Of a stretch of DNA of 49,472 bases, positions 26,569 to 34,733 are shown piece after piece. Both the position numbers and the translations under genes were made by a program. Below the pieces are notes generated by a model. It ran no database searches and was not told the DNA's origin. It worked only from the letters and a program-made list of their open reading frames with translations. Source of the DNA: Clostridiales bacterium. GTDB lineage: Bacteria > Bacillota > Clostridia > Oscillospirales > Oscillospiraceae. The DNA lies in contig DYCR01000011.1 in assembly GCA_019418025.1 (NCBI GenBank), forward strand, positions 1-49,472. Reading direction: 5' to 3'. Each line of letters starts with the position of its first letter. Position 1 is the first letter of the stretch.

Positions 26569-27399
26569 ATGCGTACACGTATCTTAGGAAAAATGCTCAA
26601 CTCCGAGGTTCAGGAGTATTTGCAGCACAATGACATCATCATCGTCCCCGTAGGCACCACCGAAATGCACGGCGGTCTGCCTCTGGACTCCGAAACCGTT
26701 CTTTCCGAAGCCTTTGCCCTGAAAATGGCAGAAAGCTGCGACGGTCTGGTCCTCACCGGTCTGCCCTACTTCTATGCCGGTGCCACCGCATCCGGCCGCG
26801 GCACCGTTCAGGTCTCCATCCGTCAGGGTATAGATTATCTGGGGGCCATTGCCCGCAGCCTGCTGCGTCTTGGCTTCAAGCGTCAGGTGTACATCAGCTT
26901 CCACGGTCCGGCCCACATGACCATCTGCCCCATGGTCCGGGATTTCTACGACGAGACCGGTGTGCCCATCCTGTATCTGGATCTGATGATGCACATGAAC
27001 AAGTGTCAGGATCTGTTCAAGGACTTCTCCTTCTTCCACGACATCACCGTGGGCGGCTACAAGATCATGAACCGTCTGGAGGATGTGCCTCTGGTCACCG
27101 GCTTTGCCCAGCCTGCCGTCCCCAGCAGCACCCCCTTCCGGGATCTTTTCTCTCTGGGCTACCAGAGTGCCGCAGTGGGCTACTGCTTCGGTGAAAACAG
27201 CGACCATATGCCCACCCCCGACATCCCCGACGAGGCTGCCCGCAATGCCATGGCAGATGCCGGCGAGAAGCTGATCGGCGAAATGGTGGCCCGTATGGAT
27301 ATGCCCCATGTGGTGGAGCAGCTGAGAAAACTGGAGGCCTACGGCCTTGAAAACGAGGAGAAATATCCTTGGATGCCCTCGGCATGGAACCGCAGATAA
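26569..27399 (+). CDS. Creatininase-family hydrolase
   Basis: 276 residues. The metal-site motif of the family (E-x-H-G...LPL-x-[ST]D) appears as GTTEMHGGLPLDSET, with Glu, His and Asp ligand positions retained; the second region reads ISFHGPAHM. Members are Zn/Mn amidohydrolases acting on creatinine, riboflavin-pathway intermediates or unknown amides. Its place behind a sugar symporter suggests a sugar-related amide or lactam substrate, but this is inference. ATG 26569 follows GAAAGGAG. Confidence 0.8.
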   Translation: MRTRILGKMLNSEVQEYLQHNDIIIVPVGTTEMHGGLPLDSETVLSEAFALKMAESCDGLVLTGLPYFYAGATASGRGTVQVSIRQGIDYLGAIARSLLRLGFKRQVYISFHGPAHMTICPMVRDFYDETGVPILYLDLMMHMNKCQDLFKDFSFFHDITVGGYKIMNRLEDVPLVTGFAQPAVPSSTPFRDLFSLGYQSAAVGYCFGENSDHMPTPDIPDEAARNAMADAGEKLIGEMVARMDMPHVVEQLRKLEAYGLENEEKYPWMPSAWNRR

Positions 27400-27422
27400 C
27401 AGTATCCTCGGTCCATCGGCCC

Positions 27423-27458
27423 GCAGTCGGCGTGTCCTCTCTCGGATGCGCCGACTGC
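27423..27458 (+). terminator. Hairpin after the creatininase-family gene
   Basis: GCAGTCGGCG and CGCCGACTGC arms with a 16-nt loop; no T-tract follows. Confidence 0.5.
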
Positions 27459-27492
27459 CGCCCCCATGAGAAAATTTATTCCATTTTCCGGC

Positions 27493-27521
27493 TTGACAAT
27501 CGCCGCCAAACATTATATATT
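27493..27521 (+). promoter_or_regulatory. Promoter for the riboswitch-ATPase transcript
   Basis: Consensus TTGACA, 17-nt spacer, TATATT; transcription would begin close to the first base of the riboswitch. Confidence 0.8.
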
Positions 27522-27530
27522 TATTTATGT

Positions 27531-27628
27531 AATTGAGGGAGTAATTCCGTGCAGGCTCTGCCTGTATGAAGCAACCGTCATATCGGTCTACCCTAGACCC
27601 GGGACGCTGAATGAATGAGACTCATGCA
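27531..27628 (+). ncRNA. yybP-ykoY manganese riboswitch
   Basis: Conserved features of the class are visible: P1 5' arm TGAG followed by GGAGTA, an inner hairpin ACCGTCATATCGGT carrying the conserved CCGUCA loop, and the 3' consensus GAGA followed by CTCA closing P1. It lies in front of a P2-type cation ATPase, a known partner of this riboswitch class (as for Lactococcus yoaB). Binding of Mn2+ is expected to stabilise P1. Confidence 0.85.
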
Positions 27629-27679
27629 CAGAGAGCAACGGAGTTACTGTTGTTGTTTTTTGTGCATGGGTCTTTTTTT
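27619..27679 (+). terminator. Riboswitch-controlled terminator
   Basis: GACTCATGCACA (27619-27630) pairs over 12 bases (one G-U) with TGTGCATGGGTC (27661-27672), followed by seven Ts. The 5' arm contains the CTCA strand of riboswitch P1, so ligand-bound RNA cannot form the terminator: an ON switch for the ATPase. Confidence 0.82.
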
Positions 27680-27706
27680 CATACCACAAATCAAAGGAGT
27701 ATCGAA

Positions 27707-30367
27707 ATGAAGCAAGAGTACGTCCAGACTTCTGAAGATGTCCTGAAAGAGCTTGGCTCCACCGCCGAGGGTCTTTCTTCCGCAGAAGTCAAAAAAAGAC
27801 AGGAAAAGTACGGTCCCAACAAGCTCAAGGATGCCGAGAAGAAATCCATCTTCCAGCGCTTTCTGGATCAGCTGAAGGACCCCATGCTGATCATCCTGAT
27901 GATCGCCGCAGCCGTGTCCGCAGGCACCACCATTCTGCACAACGTGCAGAACCCGGAAAACCCCGAGGGTCTGGCAGAGGTGTTTATCATCCTGATCGTC
28001 GTCCTTCTGAACGCCGTTTTGGGTGTCCTGCAGGAATCCAAGGCAGAGGCCGCCATCGAAGCCCTGCAAACCATGACCGCCGCCACATGTAAGGTGCTGC
28101 GCGACGGCAAGCAGGTCACCGTCCTGTCCGAGGAACTGGTCCCCGGCGACGTGGTGATTCTGGAGGCCGGTGACGCAGTCCCTGCCGACGGCCGTCTGCT
28201 GGAATCTGCCAGTCTGAAGATCGAGGAAGCCGCCCTCACCGGCGAGTCTGTCCCCGTCAACAAGGTGGTCGATGCACTGGGCCTTTCCAAGGGGCAGGAG
28301 GATGTGCCTCTGGGCGACCGGAAGAACATGTGCTACATGGGCTCCACCATCGTCTACGGCCGAGGCAAGGCCATCATCACCCGCACCGGCATGGATACCG
28401 AAATGGGCAAGATCGCCGGCGCACTTGCTGCCACCGCCGAAGAGCAGACCCCCCTGCAAAGAAAACTGGACGAGCTGGGCAAGACCCTGTCCAAGCTGGT
28501 TCTGGGCATCTGTATCTTCATTTTCATCTTCAATCTGTTCATGGCCGGCTCCTTTGAGCTGAATGTCATTCTGGAGACCTTCATGGTGGCCGTTTCTCTG
28601 GCCGTTGCCGCCATCCCCGAGGGTCTGGCTACCGTGGTCACGGTGGTGCTTTCCATCGGTGTTACCAACATGAGCAAGCGCAACGCCGTCATCCGCCGTC
28701 TGACCGCCGTCGAGACACTGGGCTGCACTCAGGTCATCTGCTCCGACAAGACCGGCACCCTGACCCAGAACAAGATGACCGTTGTCGAGCATGTAGGCCC
28801 GACCCAGCTGCTGGCAACCGCCATGGCCCTGTGTTCCGACGCAAAGCTGAACGCCGAGGGTCAGGCAGAGGGCGAGCCCACGGAAGCCGCCCTTGTCAAC
28901 TTCGCAAACAAGGAGGGTCTGCCCAAGGACACTCTGGAGCAGGCACAGCCCCGTGTGGACGAGGCCCCCTTCGACTCCTCCCGTAAGATGATGTCCACCG
29001 TCCACGATCTGGGCGGCACCTTCGTACAGTACACCAAGGGCGCACCTGACGAGGTCCTGAAGCACTGCACCCGCTACATGGACAACGGCGAGATCAAGCC
29101 CATGACCAAGGAGAAGCTCTCCGAGATCCTCACCGCCAACAAGCAGATGGCCGACCGGGCCCTGCGTGTTCTGGCTGCCGCCAAGCGGGATTGGGATGCA
29201 AGACCTGCTGACAACTCCCCCGAGGCACTGGAGCAGGAGCTGATCTTCATCGGCCTGACCGGCATGATCGACCCGGTCCGTCCCGAGGTCAAGGCCGCCA
29301 TTGCCGAGTGCTGCTCTGCCGGTATCCGCCCCGTGATGATCACCGGCGACCACAAGGACACCGCCGTTGCAATCGCCAAGGAGCTGGGCATCATCACCGA
29401 TGCATCTCAGGCCATCACCGGTGCCGAGCTGGACAACATCCCCGACGAGGAGCTGGGCGAGGCCGTGAAGCGCTATTCCGTCTACGCCCGTGTTCAGCCG
29501 GAGCATAAGGTCCGTATCGTCACCGCATGGAAGGCAAACGGCGCCATCACCGCCATGACCGGCGACGGTGTCAACGATGCTCCCTCCATCAAGTCCGCCG
29601 ACATCGGCGTGGGCATGGGCATCACCGGAACGGATGTCACCAAGAACGTGGCTGACATGGTTCTGGCTGACGACAACTTCGCCACCATCGTCACCGCCGT
29701 GGGCGAGGGCCGCCGGATCTACGACAATATCCGCAAGGCCATCCAGTTCCTGCTGGCCTCCAACATGAGCGAGGTTCTGGGCGTGTTCTGCTCCACTCTG
29801 ATGGGCTTCACCCTGCTCAACCCCGTCCACCTGCTGTTCATCAATCTGGTCACCGACTGCTTCCCCGCTCTGGCACTGGGTCTTGAGGAAGCCGAGCCCG
29901 ATACCATGAATCATCCCCCCCGCAGCTCCAAGGAGGGCATCTTCTCCGGCGGTCTGGGCTTTGATATCGCCTATCAGGGCATTTTGGTCACCATTATCAC
30001 CATTGCATCTTACATCATCGGTCATTGCTTCGAGGTGGGTTACTTCGAGCTACCCCGCGGGATCAGCAACGACGGCATGACCATGGCCTTCCTGACCATG
30101 TCCATGTGTGAGATCTTCCACGCATTCAACATGCGTTCTCAGCGCAAGTCCATCTTCACCCTGACCACCCACAACAAGGTGCTGTGGGGCGCGATGATCG
30201 GCTCTCTGCTGCTGACCACCGCTGTTCTGGAGATCCCCTTCCTTGCCAACGCATTCGGCTTCACGCCCATCAGCTGGACCGAATACGGCATTGCAATGCT
30301 GCTGGCTGTTCTGGTCATCCCCATTGTGGAAGTGGTGAAGTTCTTCCAGCGCAGAGCTGTAAAATAA
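27707..30367 (+). CDS. P2-type cation-transporting ATPase (Ca2+/Mn2+)
   Basis: 886 residues. Actuator TGES (about 178-181), phosphorylation motif DKTGTLT with D347, hinge GDGVNDAP near 619, and membrane ligands PEGLA in M4, NMSE in M5 and NLVTD in M6, as in SERCA-like calcium pumps. The true start is ATG 27707 after AAAGGAG; an in-frame upstream extension encodes only riboswitch leader. With the Mn2+ riboswitch in front, manganese export is the likely physiological role, with Ca2+ also possible. Confidence 0.92.
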   Translation: MKQEYVQTSEDVLKELGSTAEGLSSAEVKKRQEKYGPNKLKDAEKKSIFQRFLDQLKDPMLIILMIAAAVSAGTTILHNVQNPENPEGLAEVFIILIVVLLNAVLGVLQESKAEAAIEALQTMTAATCKVLRDGKQVTVLSEELVPGDVVILEAGDAVPADGRLLESASLKIEEAALTGESVPVNKVVDALGLSKGQEDVPLGDRKNMCYMGSTIVYGRGKAIITRTGMDTEMGKIAGALAATAEEQTPLQRKLDELGKTLSKLVLGICIFIFIFNLFMAGSFELNVILETFMVAVSLAVAAIPEGLATVVTVVLSIGVTNMSKRNAVIRRLTAVETLGCTQVICSDKTGTLTQNKMTVVEHVGPTQLLATAMALCSDAKLNAEGQAEGEPTEAALVNFANKEGLPKDTLEQAQPRVDEAPFDSSRKMMSTVHDLGGTFVQYTKGAPDEVLKHCTRYMDNGEIKPMTKEKLSEILTANKQMADRALRVLAAAKRDWDARPADNSPEALEQELIFIGLTGMIDPVRPEVKAAIAECCSAGIRPVMITGDHKDTAVAIAKELGIITDASQAITGAELDNIPDEELGEAVKRYSVYARVQPEHKVRIVTAWKANGAITAMTGDGVNDAPSIKSADIGVGMGITGTDVTKNVADMVLADDNFATIVTAVGEGRRIYDNIRKAIQFLLASNMSEVLGVFCSTLMGFTLLNPVHLLFINLVTDCFPALALGLEEAEPDTMNHPPRSSKEGIFSGGLGFDIAYQGILVTIITIASYIIGHCFEVGYFELPRGISNDGMTMAFLTMSMCEIFHAFNMRSQRKSIFTLTTHNKVLWGAMIGSLLLTTAVLEIPFLANAFGFTPISWTEYGIAMLLAVLVIPIVEVVKFFQRRAVK

Positions 30368-30388
30368 CCAGTTTCTCTCTTTTGCTTA

Positions 30389-30418
30389 GCCCCCGGGATT
30401 CTAATGAATCCCGGGGGC
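30389..30418 (+). terminator. Terminator after the ATPase gene
   Basis: GCCCCCGGGATT and AATCCCGGGGGC arms with a 6-nt loop, followed by a weak AATTTAT tail. Confidence 0.8.
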
Positions 30419-30446
30419 AATTTATCAACACCTCTTTTCCGCAAAA

Positions 30447-30515
30447 AGAGGCACAGCCATCGGCTGTGCCTCTGAGACTGCCCGAAAACCCTTCCATGGC
30501 TTTCGGGCAATTTTT
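30447..30515 (+). repeat. Dispersed repeat copy 4: local hairpin + TGCCCGAAA hairpin
   Basis: The local hairpin AGAGGCACAGCC/GGCTGTGCCTCT (30447-30473), then GAGAC, then TGCCCGAAAaccc...TTTCGGGCA (30479-30509) and TTTTT. The 7-base arm end TGCCTCT recurs at 30524-30530, just past the element. Confidence 0.8.
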
Positions 30516-30560
30516 ACTTTATTTGCCTCTTTTACTTTCTGTTTTTATGGGACGTTTTCC

Positions 30561-31388
30561 TTACATGAACGGATTGAAGTACCGTCCGCCGTTGACCGCC
30601 GTCAGGATGACCGACAGGATCAGCAGCGCGATACACGCTCCTATGGCGATATAGTCCCCCTTGGAGAAGGGGCGGCCGGAGTACCACGTGCGCTTTGGCT
30701 CCTTGCCAAAGCCACGCAGCTCCATGGCATTGGAGATGGTGTCGATGCGCTCCATACTGGAAAGGATCAGGGGGATCAGTATCCCGCTGATGCTCTTGAG
30801 CCGGCTGACAAGGCTTGCCTTCTTGCTCATTTCAATGCCGCGGGCCTGCTGCGCCAGAGAAATGTCGTGGTATTCCCGTTGGATATCCGGAATATAGCGC
30901 AGGGACAGCGCCACGGCATAGCTGATGCGGTAGCTGACGCCGATGCGGTTCAGGGAGGCGGCAAACTCCGACGGGTTCGTGGTGCAGACGAACAGCAGCA
31001 CAATGGGGATGGTGCAGGTGTATTTCAGCGCCACATTCAGATGATAAAACAGCTGCTCTGCCGTGACCACATAGGGGCCTGCGATTTGAAACAGCACCGT
31101 TCTCGATCCATAGATACTGACGCCATGCTCCGGACTGAACAGGAAGATCAGCAGATTGTTCAGCAGCATGAACACCATTGTGAACCCAAGCATAAAGCTG
31201 ATATCCTTCAGCTTGATTTTAGACACCCGGAACAGCACCAGTGCCGCAAGGGTCAGCACTGCAAGCAGCGGCGTGTGAAAGCCGCTCATGGCTGCCAGAC
31301 TCCACGCCAGCAGGCACACAAGCTTGCTGGCCCCCGTAAGCCGGTGGATCGGGGACTGCCGCTCGATATAATGAAATAGGTTAGTCAA
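30561..31388 (-). CDS. ecfT: ECF transporter transmembrane subunit EcfT
   Basis: 275 residues, about five to six membrane segments. The two coupling-helix motifs, QQARGIE and MELRGFG, carry the conserved Ala-Arg-Gly type signatures of EcfT. The TTG start at 31388 overlaps the end of the ATPase gene by 8 nt and has AGGAGG nine bases upstream. It couples the ATPase to the substrate-binding S component encoded upstream in the same operon. Confidence 0.88.
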   Translation of the reverse strand: MTNLFHYIERQSPIHRLTGASKLVCLLAWSLAAMSGFHTPLLAVLTLAALVLFRVSKIKLKDISFMLGFTMVFMLLNNLLIFLFSPEHGVSIYGSRTVLFQIAGPYVVTAEQLFYHLNVALKYTCTIPIVLLFVCTTNPSEFAASLNRIGVSYRISYAVALSLRYIPDIQREYHDISLAQQARGIEMSKKASLVSRLKSISGILIPLILSSMERIDTISNAMELRGFGKEPKRTWYSGRPFSKGDYIAIGACIALLILSVILTAVNGGRYFNPFM

Positions 31389-33096
31389 CTCGGCGAACCT
31401 CCTGATCTCTGGCGATGAACCGTCTGGTGAACTCCTCCGATTGTTGGATACCGCAGATCCGAGCCAGATGGTAAAGGGATGTTTCCTTCAAGTGGGCCTG
31501 TGCGACGATCTGCGGATCGTTCAGCACCTGCGCCGCCGACTGGTCGGCGATCACGCGCCCGTCGTGGAACACCACCGCTCTGGGGGTGTACTCCAGCATC
31601 AGGTGCATGTCATGGGTGATCAGCACCACGGTGATCCCCTGCCGATTCAGCTGACGCAGAAAGTCCATGATCTCGGTGTAGTGACGGAAATCCTGTCCGG
31701 CGGTCGGCTCGTCCAGAAGGATCATGTCCGGCTCCAGCACCAGAATGGAGGCGATGGTCACCCGCTTTTTCTGCCCGTAGCTCAGGGCGGAGACCGGCCA
31801 GTTGCGGAAGGGATACAGTCCGCAGATTTTCAGAGTCTCCTCCACCCGTTGGCGGATCTCCGCCTCGGCAGCTCCGCGGTTGCGCAGTCCCAGTGCCACT
31901 TCATCAAAGATCATGTTTTTAGAGATCATCTGGTTGGGGTTCTGCATTACATAGCCGATATGGTCGGCCCGCTCCTTGATGCTCAGGCCCGAAAGATCCT
32001 CACCCTTGAGCGTCAGTCTGCCGCTCTGGGGCCTGACAAATCCGCAGACCACCTTGGAAAAGGTGGATTTTCCCGCGCCGTTGGTGCCAACGATGCTGAG
32101 CATCTCGCCCTTGTGGATGGTCAGGCTGATGCCCTTCAGTGCGTGATGGCCTCCGGAGTAGGTGAAGTCCACCCCCTCTGCCCGGAACAGCTCAGGTGCC
32201 TCCGGCGGGTCTTTCGGCTCAGGCTGACGGTCAAACCACCGGCGGACCTGCTGCTTTTGCTCCTCTGTCAGATGCAGCTCCGGCAGGGATGCCGGATGCA
32301 TCTCCGGACTGAGGGTGACCCCTGCGTATTTCAGCGCCGTTACGTACAGCGGCTCCCGAATGCCGCTGCTTTGCAGCAGCTCCGAGCATAGCAGCCGATG
32401 GGGGCTGCCGTCATAGCGGATGCGCCCCTCGCCCATGACCACCACCCGATCCACGCTGCGGTGCAGCACGTCCTCAATGCGGTGTTCGATGATGATCACG
32501 GCGCAGCCCGTGCGCTTCTGGATGCGGTCGATCAGCTCGATGGCCTGCTTTCCCGTGGCCGGGTCCAGATTAGCCAGCGGCTCGTCAAACAGCAGCACAT
32601 CCACCTGATTGACCATAACACCGGCAAGGCTGACCCGCTGCTTCTGTCCGCCGGAAACCTCGTGGGGGGCATGGTGCAGCACCTGCTCCACGTCCACAAG
32701 CTTCGCCACGGTTTTCACATGCTCGTGCATCTGCTCGGTGGAGACATTGTCATTTTCCAGTGCAAATGCGATGTCCTCCGCAACCGTCAGACCGATAAAC
32801 TGCCCGTCTGCGTCCTGCAAAACCGTACCCACGATCTTGCTCAGACCGAACAGCCCCAGCTCCAGTGCATTTTTACCGCCGACGGTCAGGCTTCCGGTGG
32901 CCTTGCCGGGATATCGGTTTGGGATCAGGCCGTTGATGCAGTGGGCAATGGTGGATTTTCCGCAGCCGGAGGGGCCTGCGATCAGGACCTTTTCGCCCTT
33001 TTTGATATTCAGATTGATGTTATACAGGGTCGGCTCCGCCTGAGCGGTGTACTGAAAGCCGAAGTCCTGAAAGGAAATGACGGTATCGTGTTCCAT
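31381..33096 (-). CDS. ECF transporter ATPase, two fused ABC domains
   Basis: 571 residues with two complete nucleotide-binding domains. Domain 1: Walker A GPSGCGKST, signature VSGGQKQR, Walker B LLFDEP. Domain 2 (about 300-540): Walker A GTNGAGKST, signature LSYGQKKR (Gly replaced by Tyr in the third position), Walker B ILLDEP. The fused form replaces the separate EcfA1/EcfA2 pair, as in YkoD-like transporters. Start at ATG 33096 after AGGAGG. Confidence 0.9.
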   Translation of the reverse strand: MEHDTVISFQDFGFQYTAQAEPTLYNINLNIKKGEKVLIAGPSGCGKSTIAHCINGLIPNRYPGKATGSLTVGGKNALELGLFGLSKIVGTVLQDADGQFIGLTVAEDIAFALENDNVSTEQMHEHVKTVAKLVDVEQVLHHAPHEVSGGQKQRVSLAGVMVNQVDVLLFDEPLANLDPATGKQAIELIDRIQKRTGCAVIIIEHRIEDVLHRSVDRVVVMGEGRIRYDGSPHRLLCSELLQSSGIREPLYVTALKYAGVTLSPEMHPASLPELHLTEEQKQQVRRWFDRQPEPKDPPEAPELFRAEGVDFTYSGGHHALKGISLTIHKGEMLSIVGTNGAGKSTFSKVVCGFVRPQSGRLTLKGEDLSGLSIKERADHIGYVMQNPNQMISKNMIFDEVALGLRNRGAAEAEIRQRVEETLKICGLYPFRNWPVSALSYGQKKRVTIASILVLEPDMILLDEPTAGQDFRHYTEIMDFLRQLNRQGITVVLITHDMHLMLEYTPRAVVFHDGRVIADQSAAQVLNDPQIVAQAHLKETSLYHLARICGIQQSEEFTRRFIARDQEVRRVD

Positions 33097-33117
33097 CCCG
33101 TGGACCTCCTAAAAAGT

Positions 33118-33143
33118 AAAGGCAGGCAACAAAGCCTGCCTTT
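33118..33143 (-). terminator. Intra-operon hairpin between S component and ATPase genes
   Basis: AAAGGCAGGC/GCCTGCCTTT with a 6-nt loop and a short interrupted T-tract on the minus strand; probably partial termination or mRNA 3'-end protection that raises S-component level. Confidence 0.6.
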
Positions 33144-33159
33144 GGTCGGTAATGTCGGA

Positions 33160-33708
33160 TTACTCCTTGGTCAGGCTGCCGGCCTTGGGCTTGGAGGCTG
33201 CATATGCAACACACAGCAGTGAGCCGACAATGGCGGTGGTGAGTGCATTGGCTACGCTTGCCAGCACGCCCTGCGCAAACACCTTGTTCACAGGCTCGCT
33301 GAAAATCAGGATATCCAGAACAGGGGCCACCAGACCCCAGCTGATCACATGGCAGATGACCTGAGAGATATTGAACTTGATCAGACCCTTTTTGCCGATC
33401 TCGCCCTCCTCCAGCTTGGTGGCCTTAGCGGTGAAGCCCACAAGCAGACCGAAAACGGCAGATGCCAGCACCCAGCTCCACCAGACACCCCAGCCATAGC
33501 TCAGGTCGATGAGGGCATGTCCGATCAGACCGATCAGCAGACCAGCGATGGGGCCGTAAACCACGCTGAGGAATGCCAGCAGACCGTACTGGACGGAAAC
33601 GTTTGTATTGGGGATCGGACTGGGGATCGCCACGAACCGCCCCAGTACGAAAAACAGGGCCGCACCGATGCCGATGGCAACGATGGTCTTGACAGAAAAC
33701 TTCTTCAT
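33160..33708 (-). CDS. ECF transporter S component, UPF0397 family
   Basis: 182 residues, about five membrane segments, N-terminus KTIVAIGIGAALFFVLGRF typical of UPF0397 proteins. This family is often labelled a riboflavin S component by homology, without strong evidence. Here it sits directly downstream of a SAM hydrolase gene in the same operon as the fused ECF ATPase and EcfT, so a substrate related to adenosine or methionine is equally plausible. Start at 33708 after AGGAGG. Confidence 0.82.
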   Translation of the reverse strand: MKKFSVKTIVAIGIGAALFFVLGRFVAIPSPIPNTNVSVQYGLLAFLSVVYGPIAGLLIGLIGHALIDLSYGWGVWWSWVLASAVFGLLVGFTAKATKLEEGEIGKKGLIKFNISQVICHVISWGLVAPVLDILIFSEPVNKVFAQGVLASVANALTTAIVGSLLCVAYAASKPKAGSLTKE

Positions 33709-33760
33709 TGATGTAAATCCTCCTAAAAACGATCTTTTTATTCAAAAGCTCTTCTAAATC

Positions 33761-34609
33761 TTAGAAAAAGCCCTTAAATGGCTCGATGGTGATGCGCCAG
33801 GAATTGCCGGTGCCGATGTTGTAGGCCCGGGCGAAGGAGCCCTGATTGATGGCCACCGCCATGCAGTCGAGGCTGTTGACATAGGTCAGCGCCTCGCCCA
33901 CGTACACATCGGCAAAGCTCTTTGCAAAGGTGATGATGTTGCGGTAGACGGTACGGGTGTCGTTTTCGATGGTGATGCTCAGGCGGTCGCCATACTTCAC
34001 CCCCGTCTGCAAAAACAGCTCCCGAGGGATGTTGGTCCACAGACTGCCGAAGCGCACATCCAGAACGTCGATGGTGCCGTGGGCACCGCCCTGATCCAGA
34101 TACGGCTCCACAATGGGCAGACTCACCAGACTCTCCACGGGGATCTCCGGACCCACCTCATCAAAGGAGATGGCACCGCTGGCAAGACGCGCGCCGGTGT
34201 AGGCATAGACATCCCTGCCGTGGAAGGTGTAGCTTTCGCCGGAATTGGGCAGACGGTTCACATGCTCGTCGATCTCCCGGGCCGCCTGCACTCCGTCCAG
34301 ACGAAGCACATGGGTCAGGGTCCCGTTGTCCGGGGTGACAATATATTTGCCGGATCTGGTCTTGACCACGACGCTCTTGCGGGTGGAGCCCACACCGGGG
34401 TCTACCACGCTGACAAACACCGTCTCATCCGGCCAGTAGGAGATGGTCTGGATCAGGCGATAGCTTGCCTCCCAAATGGAGTATGGGGTGATATCGTGGG
34501 TCAGGTCGTGCATTTTCAGCTCCGGATTGACGCTGTACGCAACGCCGTACATGGCGCTGACCGCACCGTCCACCAGACCGAAATCCGTTTGAAATACGAC
34601 AGGATTCAT
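33761..34609 (-). CDS. SAM hydrolase (DUF62 / SAM hydroxide adenosyltransferase)
   Basis: 282 residues. Family motifs: QTDFG-x-xDGAVSAMYG at the N-terminus, VVDPGVG, the TPDNGTL segment and FHGRDVY. Enzymes of this family use a water or hydroxide (rather than halide) to split S-adenosylmethionine into adenosine and methionine (family knowledge). First gene of the ECF operon with a near-consensus promoter. ATG 34609 is chosen because GGAGG lies 8 nt upstream; the longer in-frame form includes the ribosome binding site. Confidence 0.9.
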   Translation of the reverse strand: MNPVVFQTDFGLVDGAVSAMYGVAYSVNPELKMHDLTHDITPYSIWEASYRLIQTISYWPDETVFVSVVDPGVGSTRKSVVVKTRSGKYIVTPDNGTLTHVLRLDGVQAAREIDEHVNRLPNSGESYTFHGRDVYAYTGARLASGAISFDEVGPEIPVESLVSLPIVEPYLDQGGAHGTIDVLDVRFGSLWTNIPRELFLQTGVKYGDRLSITIENDTRTVYRNIITFAKSFADVYVGEALTYVNSLDCMAVAINQGSFARAYNIGTGNSWRITIEPFKGFF

Positions 34610-34642
34610 AAAGAAAACCTCCATAGAAACGATTACGTGGAT

Positions 34643-34671
34643 ATGATATCCTGTTTGATTTCAAATGTCAA
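34643..34671 (-). promoter_or_regulatory. Promoter of the SAM hydrolase-ECF operon
   Basis: TTGACA, 17-nt spacer, TATCAT reading leftwards. Confidence 0.85.
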
Positions 34672-34696
34672 CCAAATTGGATAAAGCGAAAAAATT

Positions 34697-34722
34697 AGGT
34701 GCATATCGCAAGATATGCACCT
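34697..34722 (-). terminator. Terminator after the beta-CASP gene
   Basis: AGGTGCATAT/ATATGCACCT arms with a 6-nt loop; on the minus strand it is followed by AATTTTTT. Runs of A/T on both sides make it potentially bidirectional. Confidence 0.88.
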
Positions 34723-34733
34723 AAAAAACCGAA

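Noticed and set aside
27611..27706. N-terminal extension of the ATPase reading frame
   Set aside because: This stretch is the riboswitch 3' part and terminator; the good ribosome binding site and conserved N-terminus start at 27707.
27644..30025. 793-codon minus-strand ORF opposite the P-type ATPase
   Set aside because: Mirror of a highly conserved gene in a G+C-rich genome; composition (Gly, His, Asp, Val) is typical of antisense frames.
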